Shown one piece after another: positions 42,490 through 50,143 of a DNA stretch of 64,000 nucleotides (its first letter is position 1; each line of letters begins with the position of its first letter). A model generated the notes under the pieces. It was not told where the DNA came from. It did not search any database and was given only the letters and a program-made list of their open reading frames with translations. Origin of the DNA: DATCJA01 sp963814955 (lineage in GTDB: Bacteria; Acidobacteriota; Vicinamibacteria; Vicinamibacterales; UBA2999); assembly GCA_963814955.1 (NCBI GenBank), contig CAWFEX010000006.1, forward strand, positions 372,001 to 436,000. Direction: 5' to 3'. The position numbers were made by a program, and so were the translations under genes.

Positions 42490-43302
42490 ATGCCCGTCGA
42501 CGTCGAGGCACGGGTCATCTCCAATACGCGCCTCTCCCCCGATTACAACGTCATCGCGCTCGCGGCTCCCGAGATTGCAGCAGCCACTGCTCCCGGACAA
42601 TTCGTCATGGTAAAACTGGGACGCGGTTCCACACCGCTGCTGCGCCGTCCGTTTTCCGTCTTCGAAGTCCTTCGCGCCGACGGCCGAGCAGTTGGCTTGA
42701 CGCTGCTGAGCAAGCGCGTGGGCGCGACGACGCAGATGCTGTTCGACGCCGTTGAAGGCGAGGTGGTTTCGTGTCTGGGACCACTCGGCCGGCCGTTCGG
42801 CGCCGTGAGCCCGCCGACAGAAGCGTGGATGGTGGCTGGCGGAGTCGGGCTGGCGCCATTTGCAACGCTCACCGAGGCTTTGCGTGGCCGGAACACCAAC
42901 GTCACGCTCTTTTACGGCGCTCGAAGCGTCCGGGATCTCTTTTATCTGGACTGGTTTCGCCACCGCGGCGTGCGGCTGGTGCTGGCGACCGAAGATGGCA
43001 CCGCCGGCGATCGCGGCCGCGTCACGGTGCCCCTCGAACGCGAGTTGCAGGCCGCTGTGTCGGCACCAGACGTCATGATCTACGCCTGCGGTCCCGAACC
43101 AATGCTCGAAGCCGTCGGGCATGTTGCGGCTCGATACAGCCGGCCGTCGGAAGTGTCGGTCGAGCGCGTGATGGGATGCGGCCTGGGAGGCTGCTACAGC
43201 TGCGTGATTCCGGTCCGCAACGGCCCCAAAGGTCACCATTACGTCCGTTCATGTCTGGCAGGACCGGTGTTCCCGGGCGCGGAAATAGTATGGGATTTGT
43301 GA
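42490..43302 (+). CDS. pyrK: dihydroorotate dehydrogenase electron-transfer subunit
   Basis: The 270-residue FAD/2Fe-2S protein passes electrons from PyrD to NAD. FAD-binding RRPFSVFEV, NAD-binding MVAGGVGLAPFATL and FYGARSVRDLFY, and the cysteine cluster CGLGGCYSC with a later cysteine in VRSCLAGPVF are all present. It precedes pyrD by 38 bases of TGTGACT repeat. Its final codons are already part of that repeat. Confidence 0.93.
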   Translation: MPVDVEARVISNTRLSPDYNVIALAAPEIAAATAPGQFVMVKLGRGSTPLLRRPFSVFEVLRADGRAVGLTLLSKRVGATTQMLFDAVEGEVVSCLGPLGRPFGAVSPPTEAWMVAGGVGLAPFATLTEALRGRNTNVTLFYGARSVRDLFYLDWFRHRGVRLVLATEDGTAGDRGRVTVPLERELQAAVSAPDVMIYACGPEPMLEAVGHVAARYSRPSEVSVERVMGCGLGGCYSCVIPVRNGPKGHHYVRSCLAGPVFPGAEIVWDL

Positions 43303-43343
43303 TTTGTGCGTCGTGACTTGTGACTTCTGACTTGTGACTTGTG
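43296..43343. repeat. TGTGACT heptanucleotide repeat, third copy
   Basis: Six to seven units including TTGTGAT, TCGTGAC, TTGTGAC and TTCTGAC run from the pyrK stop codon into the pyrD GTG/ATG start. The pyrD leader has no other sequence. Confidence 0.85.
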
Positions 43344-44288
43344 ATGACCCCCGACCTGTCCGTCAAGATTGGATCGCTCACACTCGCCAATCCGGTCATA
43401 GCGGCAAGCGGCTGTTTTGGTTACGGCGTCGAGTACGCGGACGTCGTCGACCTGTCGCTGCTTGGTGGAGTTGCCGTCAAAGGCTTGTTTCTTGCCGAAC
43501 GTGAGGGTCATCCGCCCGAGCGAATTGTCGAGACGCCTGCGGGCATGCTCAACGCCATCGGATTGCAGGGGATCGGCGTGCACCGGTTCATCAGCGAAAA
43601 GCTTCCGGAGCTGCGACAGCGGCGAGCAACCGTCATCGTCAACATCTGCGGCAGTACGCTCGACGAGTATGTCGAGTTGGCGCGCATCCTGTCGGATGCC
43701 GAAGGCGTGGCGGCCCTGGAGCTCAATATCTCCTGTCCCAACATCAAGGAGGGGGGCATTACGTTCGGCTGCAGCCTGACAGGAACTTTCGATGTCGTGA
43801 ACGCCGTTCGAAGCGTCACCCGGCTGCCGATCATTCCGAAGCTCACGCCGAACGTCACCGATGTCGCTTCATTCGCCCGCGCGTCCGAAGACGCGGGAGC
43901 CGACGCGGTCTCCCTGGTCAACACGTTTCTCGGCATGGCGATCGACGTGGAAACCCGGCGACCGAAGCTCTCGAACATCGTTGGCGGCCTGAGCGGACCG
44001 GCCATCCGTCCGATTGCGGTGCGGATGGTGTACGAATGCCGCCGGATGGTGAAGATTCCGGTCATCGGAATGGGCGGGATTGCGTCCGCCACCGACGCGT
44101 TGGAATTCATGATCGCCGGCGCGGCCGCCGTCCAGGTCGGAACGGCAAACTTCGTCGACCCGTTCATCTGGACGAAGCTCCTCGATGGCCTTCGCGACTA
44201 CCTGCGGCGGCACAACATCGCGCGAGTGAGCCAGATTACGGGCACGATTGACACGACCGCGCGGGAAAAAGAATGGATAAGCTCCTAG
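43341..44288 (+). CDS. pyrD: dihydroorotate dehydrogenase, class 1B catalytic subunit
   Basis: The 315-residue FMN protein has NPVIAASGCFGYG, GLQGIGVHRF and the catalytic cysteine in LNISCPNIKEGG, which marks class 1 rather than the membrane-bound class 2 enzyme. It also has VSLVNTFLGMAID and GMGGIASATDALEFMIAGA. Together with PyrK it forms an NAD-linked complex. GTG at 43341 and ATG at 43344 are both possible starts. It overlaps pyrF by 16 bases. Confidence 0.94.
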   Translation: MMTPDLSVKIGSLTLANPVIAASGCFGYGVEYADVVDLSLLGGVAVKGLFLAEREGHPPERIVETPAGMLNAIGLQGIGVHRFISEKLPELRQRRATVIVNICGSTLDEYVELARILSDAEGVAALELNISCPNIKEGGITFGCSLTGTFDVVNAVRSVTRLPIIPKLTPNVTDVASFARASEDAGADAVSLVNTFLGMAIDVETRRPKLSNIVGGLSGPAIRPIAVRMVYECRRMVKIPVIGMGGIASATDALEFMIAGAAAVQVGTANFVDPFIWTKLLDGLRDYLRRHNIARVSQITGTIDTTAREKEWISS

Positions 44289-44995
44289 TTGCGCTCGATG
44301 TCGAATCAGGGCGGCGTGCGCTGGAGCTCGCCGCCGTCCTGACCGATGTTGCCGGCGGGTTCAAAGTTGGCAGCCGGCTGTTCACGCTGGAGGGACCGCA
44401 CCTGGTCAGACAGCTTGTCGATCGGGGCGCCCGCGTGTTCCTCGACCTGAAATTTCACGACATCCCGAATCAGGTCGCCCAGGCAGTTGCCGCGGCCGTG
44501 CAAACCGGCGCCTGGATGGTCGACGTGCACGCGTCGGGCGGCATCCCCATGATGCAGGCGGCGGTGAGGGCGGGCCTCGAGGCGGCGAATCGGGCGGGGC
44601 GGCCGGCGCCGCTCGTGGTCGGCGTTACCGTTCTGACCAGCATGGACGATGAAGTGCTGCGCGAAACGGGCGTGGGGCGGCCGCTCCTCGAGCAGGTGGT
44701 GTCGCTTGCGAGGCTGGCGAAAACAGCGGGGCTGCAGGGTGTGGTCGCCTCGCCTCACGAAATTGAAGCAATCCGCAAAGCATGCGGCGACGAACACTTC
44801 GCGATCGTGACGCCTGGAATCCGCGGCGCGTCTGCGGGGGGTGAGAAACACGATCAAACGAGGACGATGGGACCGGGTGAAGCAGTGCGCGCCGGCGCAA
44901 GTTACCTCGTGGTTGGGAGGCCGATCATTGCGGCACCCGACCCGCGCGCGGCGGCGGAAGCCATCGTCAGGGAATTGGACGAAGCCGTAGTGTGA
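44273..44995 (+). CDS. pyrF: orotidine-5'-phosphate decarboxylase
   Basis: The last step to UMP. The 240-residue protein has LLVALDVESG, the catalytic FLDLKFHDIPNQV, GVTVLTS, VVASPHEIEAIR, TPGIRG and VVGRPI. The start lies inside pyrD, implying coupling. The following 84-base gap holds GGATCC-type repeats (about 45005-45035). Confidence 0.95.
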   Translation: MDKLLVALDVESGRRALELAAVLTDVAGGFKVGSRLFTLEGPHLVRQLVDRGARVFLDLKFHDIPNQVAQAVAAAVQTGAWMVDVHASGGIPMMQAAVRAGLEAANRAGRPAPLVVGVTVLTSMDDEVLRETGVGRPLLEQVVSLARLAKTAGLQGVVASPHEIEAIRKACGDEHFAIVTPGIRGASAGGEKHDQTRTMGPGEAVRAGASYLVVGRPIIAAPDPRAAAEAIVRELDEAVV

Positions 44996-45004
44996 TCGGT
45001 CGGT

Positions 45005-45035
45005 ATGCGGGATCCGGGGTCCGGGCTCCGAAACG
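45005..45035. repeat. GGATCC-type heptamer repeat
   Basis: GGGATCC, GGGGTCC and GGGCTCC follow one another between the convergent pyrF and pal genes. The same family is seen at 4300-4368 and 34482-34503. Confidence 0.6.
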
Positions 45036-45079
45036 ACGGAACCCGGAACTCGGCACCCGAAATCCTCGATCCGTCTCGC

Positions 45080-45661
45080 CTATTTTGCGGTAAACACGAA
45101 GTGCCCGCGGCGGTTCCGCTGCCAGCAGGCATCCGTTTCCTCAGCGCACTGAGGGCTTTCCTCGCCTCTCGTGACCGCCATCATGCGGTTGCCCGCGATG
45201 CCCAGACTGACCAGATAGTCCCTGATCGCGCTGGCACGGCGGTCGCCCAGGCTGAGGTTGTACTCGTTTGTCCCGCGCCCGTCCGCGTGTCCTTCAATCG
45301 TCACGCGCGTTGAAGGCCACCGCTGCAGGTAGGCGGCATTCTTCTGCAGCGTGGCCTGCGCGTCGCCCCGGATCGACGACATGTCGTAGTCGAAGAAGAC
45401 GTCGGCCAGCGGCATCTGTTTGTTCAATTCATCCAGCGTCATCTTCGCGAAGATCTCGTCTTCGGTCAGCGGCTTTGGAGCCGGTGGCGGCGGCGGTGGC
45501 GGTGGCGGCGGCGGCGGTGGGGGTGGCGGCGGCGTCGCAGCTGGTGGCGGCGGCGCTGGTGGTGGCGGCGCTGGTGGCGGAGTTCGCCGCGAGCAGCTCG
45601 CCAGTACAACAATTATGAGCAGTGCAACGATCGAAAGGAGCACTGAACGGCGCAGTTTCAT
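45080..45661 (-). CDS. pal: peptidoglycan-associated lipoprotein with long polyproline linker
   Basis: The 193-residue OmpA/Pal-family lipoprotein has a lipobox ending LASC, a proline-dominated linker containing 17 consecutive prolines, and an OmpA-like peptidoglycan-binding domain (VFFDYDMSSIRGD, IEGHADGRGTNEYNLSLGDRRASAIRDYL). Pal ties the outer membrane to peptidoglycan, usually with Tol proteins that are not encoded here. The polyproline run would require elongation factor P. AGGAGAG precedes the ATG. Confidence 0.9.
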   Translation of the reverse strand: MKLRRSVLLSIVALLIIVVLASCSRRTPPPAPPPPAPPPPAATPPPPPPPPPPPPPPPPPAPKPLTEDEIFAKMTLDELNKQMPLADVFFDYDMSSIRGDAQATLQKNAAYLQRWPSTRVTIEGHADGRGTNEYNLSLGDRRASAIRDYLVSLGIAGNRMMAVTRGEESPQCAEETDACWQRNRRGHFVFTAK

Positions 45662-45732
45662 CAGCAGACTCTCCTGCGTGTTGTAGTTATGAGTGCCGCG
45701 ACGAGCTTACGATGGGATCAACGGCGTGTCAA

Positions 45733-48066
45733 TCAATCCGACACACGATCGACGCGACATTCGTACAGACGCAGCCCCAAATGCCGCTCGTCGGTGGTGC
45801 CTTCGGCAGCGCCAGGCAGGTACACACGATCAATTTCGATGGCAATCGCACCTTCTCCACGCTGCACGTCTGCAGCGGAGATCGTCGCCTTCCACTCGAA
45901 GTCATCGTCGGGCTGAAATTGTGCAACGACATTGCCGCCGGCGGTTATGCGGACGGTGGGAGGAGCATCGAAGTATCGCAGCGGTGACTCGCCGCGCAGC
46001 GTGAGAACGAGATTGGCCGGCGGGCCGTGCATTCTGATGATCGACCGCTCGCTCGACCACCGCCATTGACGTCCGGTTATCACGTCGTACTCGAGCTCGT
46101 GCCAGCCCTCGGCGAACCCGTACAAGAGCCGGTCGCTCGACTGGATGTCGAACTGGCGCACCGCCGCCGGCGCATTCCGCCCATCACCACCCAAGGCATG
46201 CGAAACGACCGTCAGACGTCCGTAGTCCCCGTCGCCACTGGCAATGCCGTCAGGAATGTCCAGAAAGCGGAGGTCGTTAGGCTGGTCAACCGTCACTACC
46301 CATCGATCGAGTGCCACTCCGTCGAGCGCGAGCTCGAATTCCGCTGCTGGATCGCCTTGCTCCCCGAGATGGCGGCCGCCGACAATGAGATGGAGGGGAC
46401 CGGGGCGCCGGCGGACCCATGCGACGATCGGTCGATGGTCGGGCCCGGCAGCGGCCGCGCGCGCGAGCCCGCCCGTTTCGGGCGTCAGCGACCACCCTTC
46501 CTCGGCAAACCAGCCGGGAGCCGCAATCCGGTACCAGTCGGTGCCTGTTGGCCGCGCCCCACTTAGCTCAGGGCGGTTGGCAACGGCCCACGGGTAGCGA
46601 ACAACATCGGCCCGCGCGAGCGGATCGATGAGCGCCAGGTCGGTCCGGCGGGGGTCCGCAAAAAACCAGATCGGCGCCTTGCCGCCGCCCTTCCAGTACC
46701 AGACGGGACCGAGCCATTCGTACGATTGTGGCGGCTCCACCAGCGGGAGCACGGGATTGCTCGCCTGGAGTGCACGCCATACGCTGTGGTGAGCGTACAC
46801 GGCCGCAGGTGGAACAAGGCCGGCGTACCGAGCCGCGTCGGAAATTGCCTGGAACGAAGGGTGAGGCGCGGCGCCGTATGCCAGTCCGGACGGCAGCCCG
46901 ACCGTCAGTGCCCATACCACCACGACGGCCGCTCCACACGAGCCGAGCCGCCCGCCAGCTGCGATGGCACACGCAGCGAGCCACGCCACCGGCGCCACAG
47001 TCGGCAAGGCGTATCGCACCATGATGGTTTCCTGAAACATCAGATGAAACACCGCATACGGCGCAAATGCGAGCAGCACCACTGCGAACGAGCGCCGTTC
47101 CCTTACAACCGCCACGAGAAGGCCGATCCCAGCAGCGACCGCCAGCGTGACCGCCAGCGGAATGGATCCCCAGGGCAGCACGAACGTTTCGTAAAGCGCG
47201 AAGACAAGCCTTCGCGGAGTGGGTTCGAGCCACAGCATGTTGACCCACGCGAAGTCTTCGCCCGCCTGCGAGCTCAACGCGCGAAGGTAGCCGCCGACTC
47301 CCCCGCTGTCGACGACGAGCGGAATGGCCCAGGCGATGACGCCGGCTGCGAACGAGGCCAAAGGACGCGACGCCAGCCAGATGATTCCGGCGCGGCGCTG
47401 CTCGAACATGACGAGCACGAGAAGCGGCGCCGTGAGCCATATCGTCTGGACGCGGATCCCGGCTGCAAGACCGCTCAACAGCGCGCCGGGAACGAGCCGG
47501 GCACGATGCGTTCTCCCCTGAACAATCAATGCCTGGGCCACCGTCGCGGCTGCCAGCCCCGGAAGATCGCTCATGGGTCTCAACCCCGAGATCCAGAACA
47601 GCGGGCACACCGCCACGATCGCCACCGTCCATAGCACCGGCGCGCGACGATCCGGCGCCAACGTGGCAAAGATCTGTGCGAGCGCCGCGAGCGCGACAGC
47701 TCCGGCGATCGCCGACCAGAGGGCGAGCGTCAGGGCCTCGGCGTCGGACGGCGCCAGCGAAGGCCAGACGGCTGAAATCGGCGCCAGCAACAAGCGACCG
47801 AGCGCGATATAGACCGGAGATCCCGGGGGATGTGGTTGATGGCGCCCGGGATCGAAGTCACGCAATCCGAGCGCGAAGTTGATCGAATCGTAGTCCTCGA
47901 GAGATTGGGCGAGAGACGGCAGGTGAGCTGCGAAATACGCAGCGGCGATCACCCCTGCGGGCCAGAGAGACACGGAGACACGGTGAATGGTTGGTAGCCG
48001 GAGACCTTCAGGTCTCCGGAGCCCGTGTGACTCGCGATCAGGCTGGGCGGAGGCGGACACCTTCAT
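45733..48066 (-). CDS. multi-pass glycosyltransferase-like membrane protein (GT39/DUF2723 type)
   Basis: The protein of up to 777 residues has roughly ten N-terminal helices and then a soluble beta-rich C-terminal region of about 250 residues. An early acidic motif (LEDYDSINFALGLRDFD) and HQPHPPGSPVYIALGRLL match the DUF2723/protein-mannosyltransferase group, which uses lipid-linked sugars. The acceptor is unknown. The longest start (48066) overlaps larE, and its first 30 codons cover a 22-base palindrome and GAGACAC repeats. A GTG near 47973 may be the true start. Confidence 0.7.
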   Translation of the reverse strand: MKVSASAQPDRESHGLRRPEGLRLPTIHRVSVSLWPAGVIAAAYFAAHLPSLAQSLEDYDSINFALGLRDFDPGRHQPHPPGSPVYIALGRLLLAPISAVWPSLAPSDAEALTLALWSAIAGAVALAALAQIFATLAPDRRAPVLWTVAIVAVCPLFWISGLRPMSDLPGLAAATVAQALIVQGRTHRARLVPGALLSGLAAGIRVQTIWLTAPLLVLVMFEQRRAGIIWLASRPLASFAAGVIAWAIPLVVDSGGVGGYLRALSSQAGEDFAWVNMLWLEPTPRRLVFALYETFVLPWGSIPLAVTLAVAAGIGLLVAVVRERRSFAVVLLAFAPYAVFHLMFQETIMVRYALPTVAPVAWLAACAIAAGGRLGSCGAAVVVVWALTVGLPSGLAYGAAPHPSFQAISDAARYAGLVPPAAVYAHHSVWRALQASNPVLPLVEPPQSYEWLGPVWYWKGGGKAPIWFFADPRRTDLALIDPLARADVVRYPWAVANRPELSGARPTGTDWYRIAAPGWFAEEGWSLTPETGGLARAAAAGPDHRPIVAWVRRRPGPLHLIVGGRHLGEQGDPAAEFELALDGVALDRWVVTVDQPNDLRFLDIPDGIASGDGDYGRLTVVSHALGGDGRNAPAAVRQFDIQSSDRLLYGFAEGWHELEYDVITGRQWRWSSERSIIRMHGPPANLVLTLRGESPLRYFDAPPTVRITAGGNVVAQFQPDDDFEWKATISAADVQRGEGAIAIEIDRVYLPGAAEGTTDERHLGLRLYECRVDRVSD
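47966..48019. repeat. GAGACAC repeat plus perfect REP-like palindrome
   Basis: GAGACAC-GGAGACAC units (47966-47984) are followed by the palindrome CCGGAGACC-TTCA-GGTCTCCGG (47998-48019), with a 9-bp stem and a TTCA loop. It sits just after the larE stop and could act as a terminator or mRNA-stabilising hairpin. Confidence 0.7.
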
Positions 48067-48877
48067 TCAGGCTGCCCATCCTATACCCCCGCAGGTCGAT
48101 CGTGACGTGCTGGTACCCAATCGCGCGAAGCTCGCGCACGATGTGTTCGCGGACAGCCGGGTCGAGCGCGCGGTTCAACTCGTCTGCACCGATCTCGAGG
48201 CGTGCGAGCTGATCGTGGTGGCGCACCCGGCACACGCGGAATCCCATGTGCCTGAGAACCGCTTCGGCACGCTCAATCATCCCCAGCTTCTCGGTGGTGA
48301 CTTCGGAGTTGTACGGGATTCGGGAGGAAAGGCAGGCCGAGGCCGGTTCATCCCATGTAGGCAGACCTGCGCGGCGCGACAATTCGCGAATGTCCGACTT
48401 GGTCAGGTCCGCTTCATCGAGCGGGCTGCGAACGCCGAACTCGCGCGCGGCCGTGCGGCCAGGCCGATAGTCGCTGCGGTCGTCGGCGTTGCTGCCATCG
48501 ACAATCATCGCAATGCCCCGCGAGGCGGCCAGACGCGACAGCACGTCATAGAGCTCGCTCTTGCAGTAGTAGCAGCGGTTCACCGGATTGGCACGGTATT
48601 CCGCCTGCTCGAATTCGGAGGTCCTGACGAACTCGTGATGGAGCCCGAAGTCGCGCGCGACTCGTACCGCGAGCTGCCGATGATAATCGGGATAACTGGG
48701 ACTGTCCGCGGTTACGCAGAGGGCCGCGGGGCCGAGCACGCGAGTTGCCGCCCAGGCGAGATAGGCACTGTCCACGCCGCCGCTGAACGCCACGATGACG
48801 GATTCGAACGAGGCCAGCACGTCATAGAGATGACGCTCCCGCGAAACGAGGGCATTTTCAGGCGCCGCAACGTTCAC
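48038..48877 (-). CDS. larE: LarE-family ATP-dependent sulfur transferase
   Basis: The 279-residue PP-loop protein has the ATP motif FSGGVDSAYLAWAA, VTADSPSYP, and the family marker NRCYYCKSELYD, whose cysteine donates sulfur in sacrificial LarE enzymes. VDGSNADDRSDYRPGRTAARE and SPLDEADLTKSDIRELSR are also conserved. LarE normally builds the nickel-pincer cofactor of lactate racemase with LarB and LarC. None of those lies here, so another target is possible. The start overlaps the stop of the zinc-ribbon gene (ATGA). Confidence 0.9.
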   Translation of the reverse strand: MNVAAPENALVSRERHLYDVLASFESVIVAFSGGVDSAYLAWAATRVLGPAALCVTADSPSYPDYHRQLAVRVARDFGLHHEFVRTSEFEQAEYRANPVNRCYYCKSELYDVLSRLAASRGIAMIVDGSNADDRSDYRPGRTAAREFGVRSPLDEADLTKSDIRELSRRAGLPTWDEPASACLSSRIPYNSEVTTEKLGMIERAEAVLRHMGFRVCRVRHHDQLARLEIGADELNRALDPAVREHIVRELRAIGYQHVTIDLRGYRMGSLNEGVRLRPA

Positions 48878-49152
48878 TCGTCCTCTTCTTCGTCGAAACC
48901 GTCTTCGTCGTCGAAAATGCCTTCCTCTTCGTCGTCGTCTTCTTCTTCGACGTCGTCGCCGTCGTCGTCCTCGTCGAGGTCGTCGTCTTCGTCGTCTTCG
49001 TCGTCGGCTTCGTCGGCGTCTGCGGCAACTTCAAGGTCGTCAGGCCCGGCAAGGACGAGCATCTTGCCGCATTCGGGACAGCTCAGCTCGTCGCCTTCTT
49101 CGTGGTCGGTTGTGTCAATCTCGTCGAATTCGCACTCGGGGCACGTCGCCAT
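48874..49152 (-). CDS. LysW-like zinc-ribbon protein with acidic tail
   Basis: The 92-residue protein has an N-terminal zinc ribbon (C4, C7, C25, C28 in CPEC...CPEC), then KMLVLAGPDDLEVA, and finally about 48 residues made almost entirely of Asp and Glu. The layout recalls LysW, the acidic carrier used in lysine/arginine biosynthesis, but the terminal EDWGE-type glutamate used for attachment is absent. The end is instead EEEDE. The four-base overlap with larE suggests a joint function. The acidic codons are a GAx low-complexity run prone to length change. Confidence 0.7.
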   Translation of the reverse strand: MATCPECEFDEIDTTDHEEGDELSCPECGKMLVLAGPDDLEVAADADEADDEDDEDDDLDEDDDGDDVEEEDDDEEEGIFDDEDGFDEEEDE

Positions 49153-49243
49153 AGTGGCTCCATGCAGCCGATCGGCCGGGCTGCAAACATCGGGAAAACG
49201 GCTGCATCCATAAGCGGATACGGCACTTCCCGCGAAAGGCCGG

Positions 49244-49249
49244 ATTATA
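49244..49249 (-). promoter_or_regulatory. TATAAT -10 box of the zinc-ribbon/larE operon
   Basis: A perfect TATAAT on the minus strand lies about 91 bases before the zinc-ribbon start. No good -35 box is apparent. The leader contains GCAGCC/GGCTGC inverted repeats. Confidence 0.45.
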
Positions 49250-49315
49250 ACGAGATTTTGATGACCTCCGCAACGCGCTCTAAGGGTCATTACGCTCTCC
49301 TCCGATACATCTGAC

Positions 49316-50038
49316 ATGCCAGCCACGGCATCAGTGTCGTCAAAAACCATTATCGTCGCAGACGACACGGCTTTCGTACGCGATCGTTTCCGGGCGGCGC
49401 TGCAGTCGGCTGGCCATCGCACCACCACAGTGTCCGACGCGTCGGAACTTCTGGCCCGCGCCCGCCAGGAGACCGCGGGCATCGACCTCGTCGTCCTCGA
49501 CCTGCGACTGCCGCCGACGCCCGGAATCGCGCTGGTCAAGGCGCTGCGTGCAATCCAGGGCTTTCACGCTCCAATCATCGTGTTCAGCGGAACCATCGCG
49601 AGCGCCGAAGAGGTTCGTGAGCTGTCGCAGCTCGGCGTCGCCGGCTACATGAACGAGTACAGCGCCGTACAGCATATCGTTCCTGCGTTGACTCCTCACC
49701 TTTTTCCGGATCGGTACAACCGCCGCGCGAGCCCGAGGGTTGTGGTGGGCATCTCCGTATCGTACCGGATGGGCAATACCATTGCCGCGGCGTTGACGCT
49801 CAACATCGGCCACGGCGGGCTCGCTATACGCACGACGAGTCCCCTCGACAAAGGCACGCCGATCAAAGTGCGATTCCGTCTGCCTTCCGGCGCCAGGGAC
49901 ATCGACGCCGAAGCGAAGGTTGCGTGGACCGATCGCCGGCTGGGCATGGGCGTCCAGTTCACACGCATCGATTCGACAAGTCAACAGTCGATCGATGATT
50001 TCGTCCGATCGCATTTCTTTTCGAACCGAAAAGCATAG
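49316..50038 (+). CDS. response regulator receiver domain fused to PilZ domain
   Basis: The 240-residue protein has a receiver domain (residues 10-125) with the acidic pair ADD, phosphoacceptor D62 (VVLDLRLPP) and FSG. The conserved lysine before the last helix is replaced by N113 (GYMNEYS). A PilZ domain follows with RRASPR as the RxxxR-type motif. Its second motif is NIGHGG rather than D/NxSxxG, so cyclic di-GMP binding may be altered. It could link phosphorelay and c-di-GMP signals such as those made by the GGDEF protein in this window. Confidence 0.82.
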   Translation: MPATASVSSKTIIVADDTAFVRDRFRAALQSAGHRTTTVSDASELLARARQETAGIDLVVLDLRLPPTPGIALVKALRAIQGFHAPIIVFSGTIASAEEVRELSQLGVAGYMNEYSAVQHIVPALTPHLFPDRYNRRASPRVVVGISVSYRMGNTIAAALTLNIGHGGLAIRTTSPLDKGTPIKVRFRLPSGARDIDAEAKVAWTDRRLGMGVQFTRIDSTSQQSIDDFVRSHFFSNRKA

Positions 50039-50143
50039 CGCCGGATCCGCGGCGTCTGGATCCTTCTCCGCCGCGGCATCCGGCCCACGTACGAGGCAGC
50101 GCTTCCGCCAAAGGCTCCAGCGAGGCGGAAGCGGACCCGCCGA

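Noticed and set aside
45420..45686. Polyglycine open frame on the plus strand
   Set aside because: It is simply the reverse complement of the polyproline linker of Pal.
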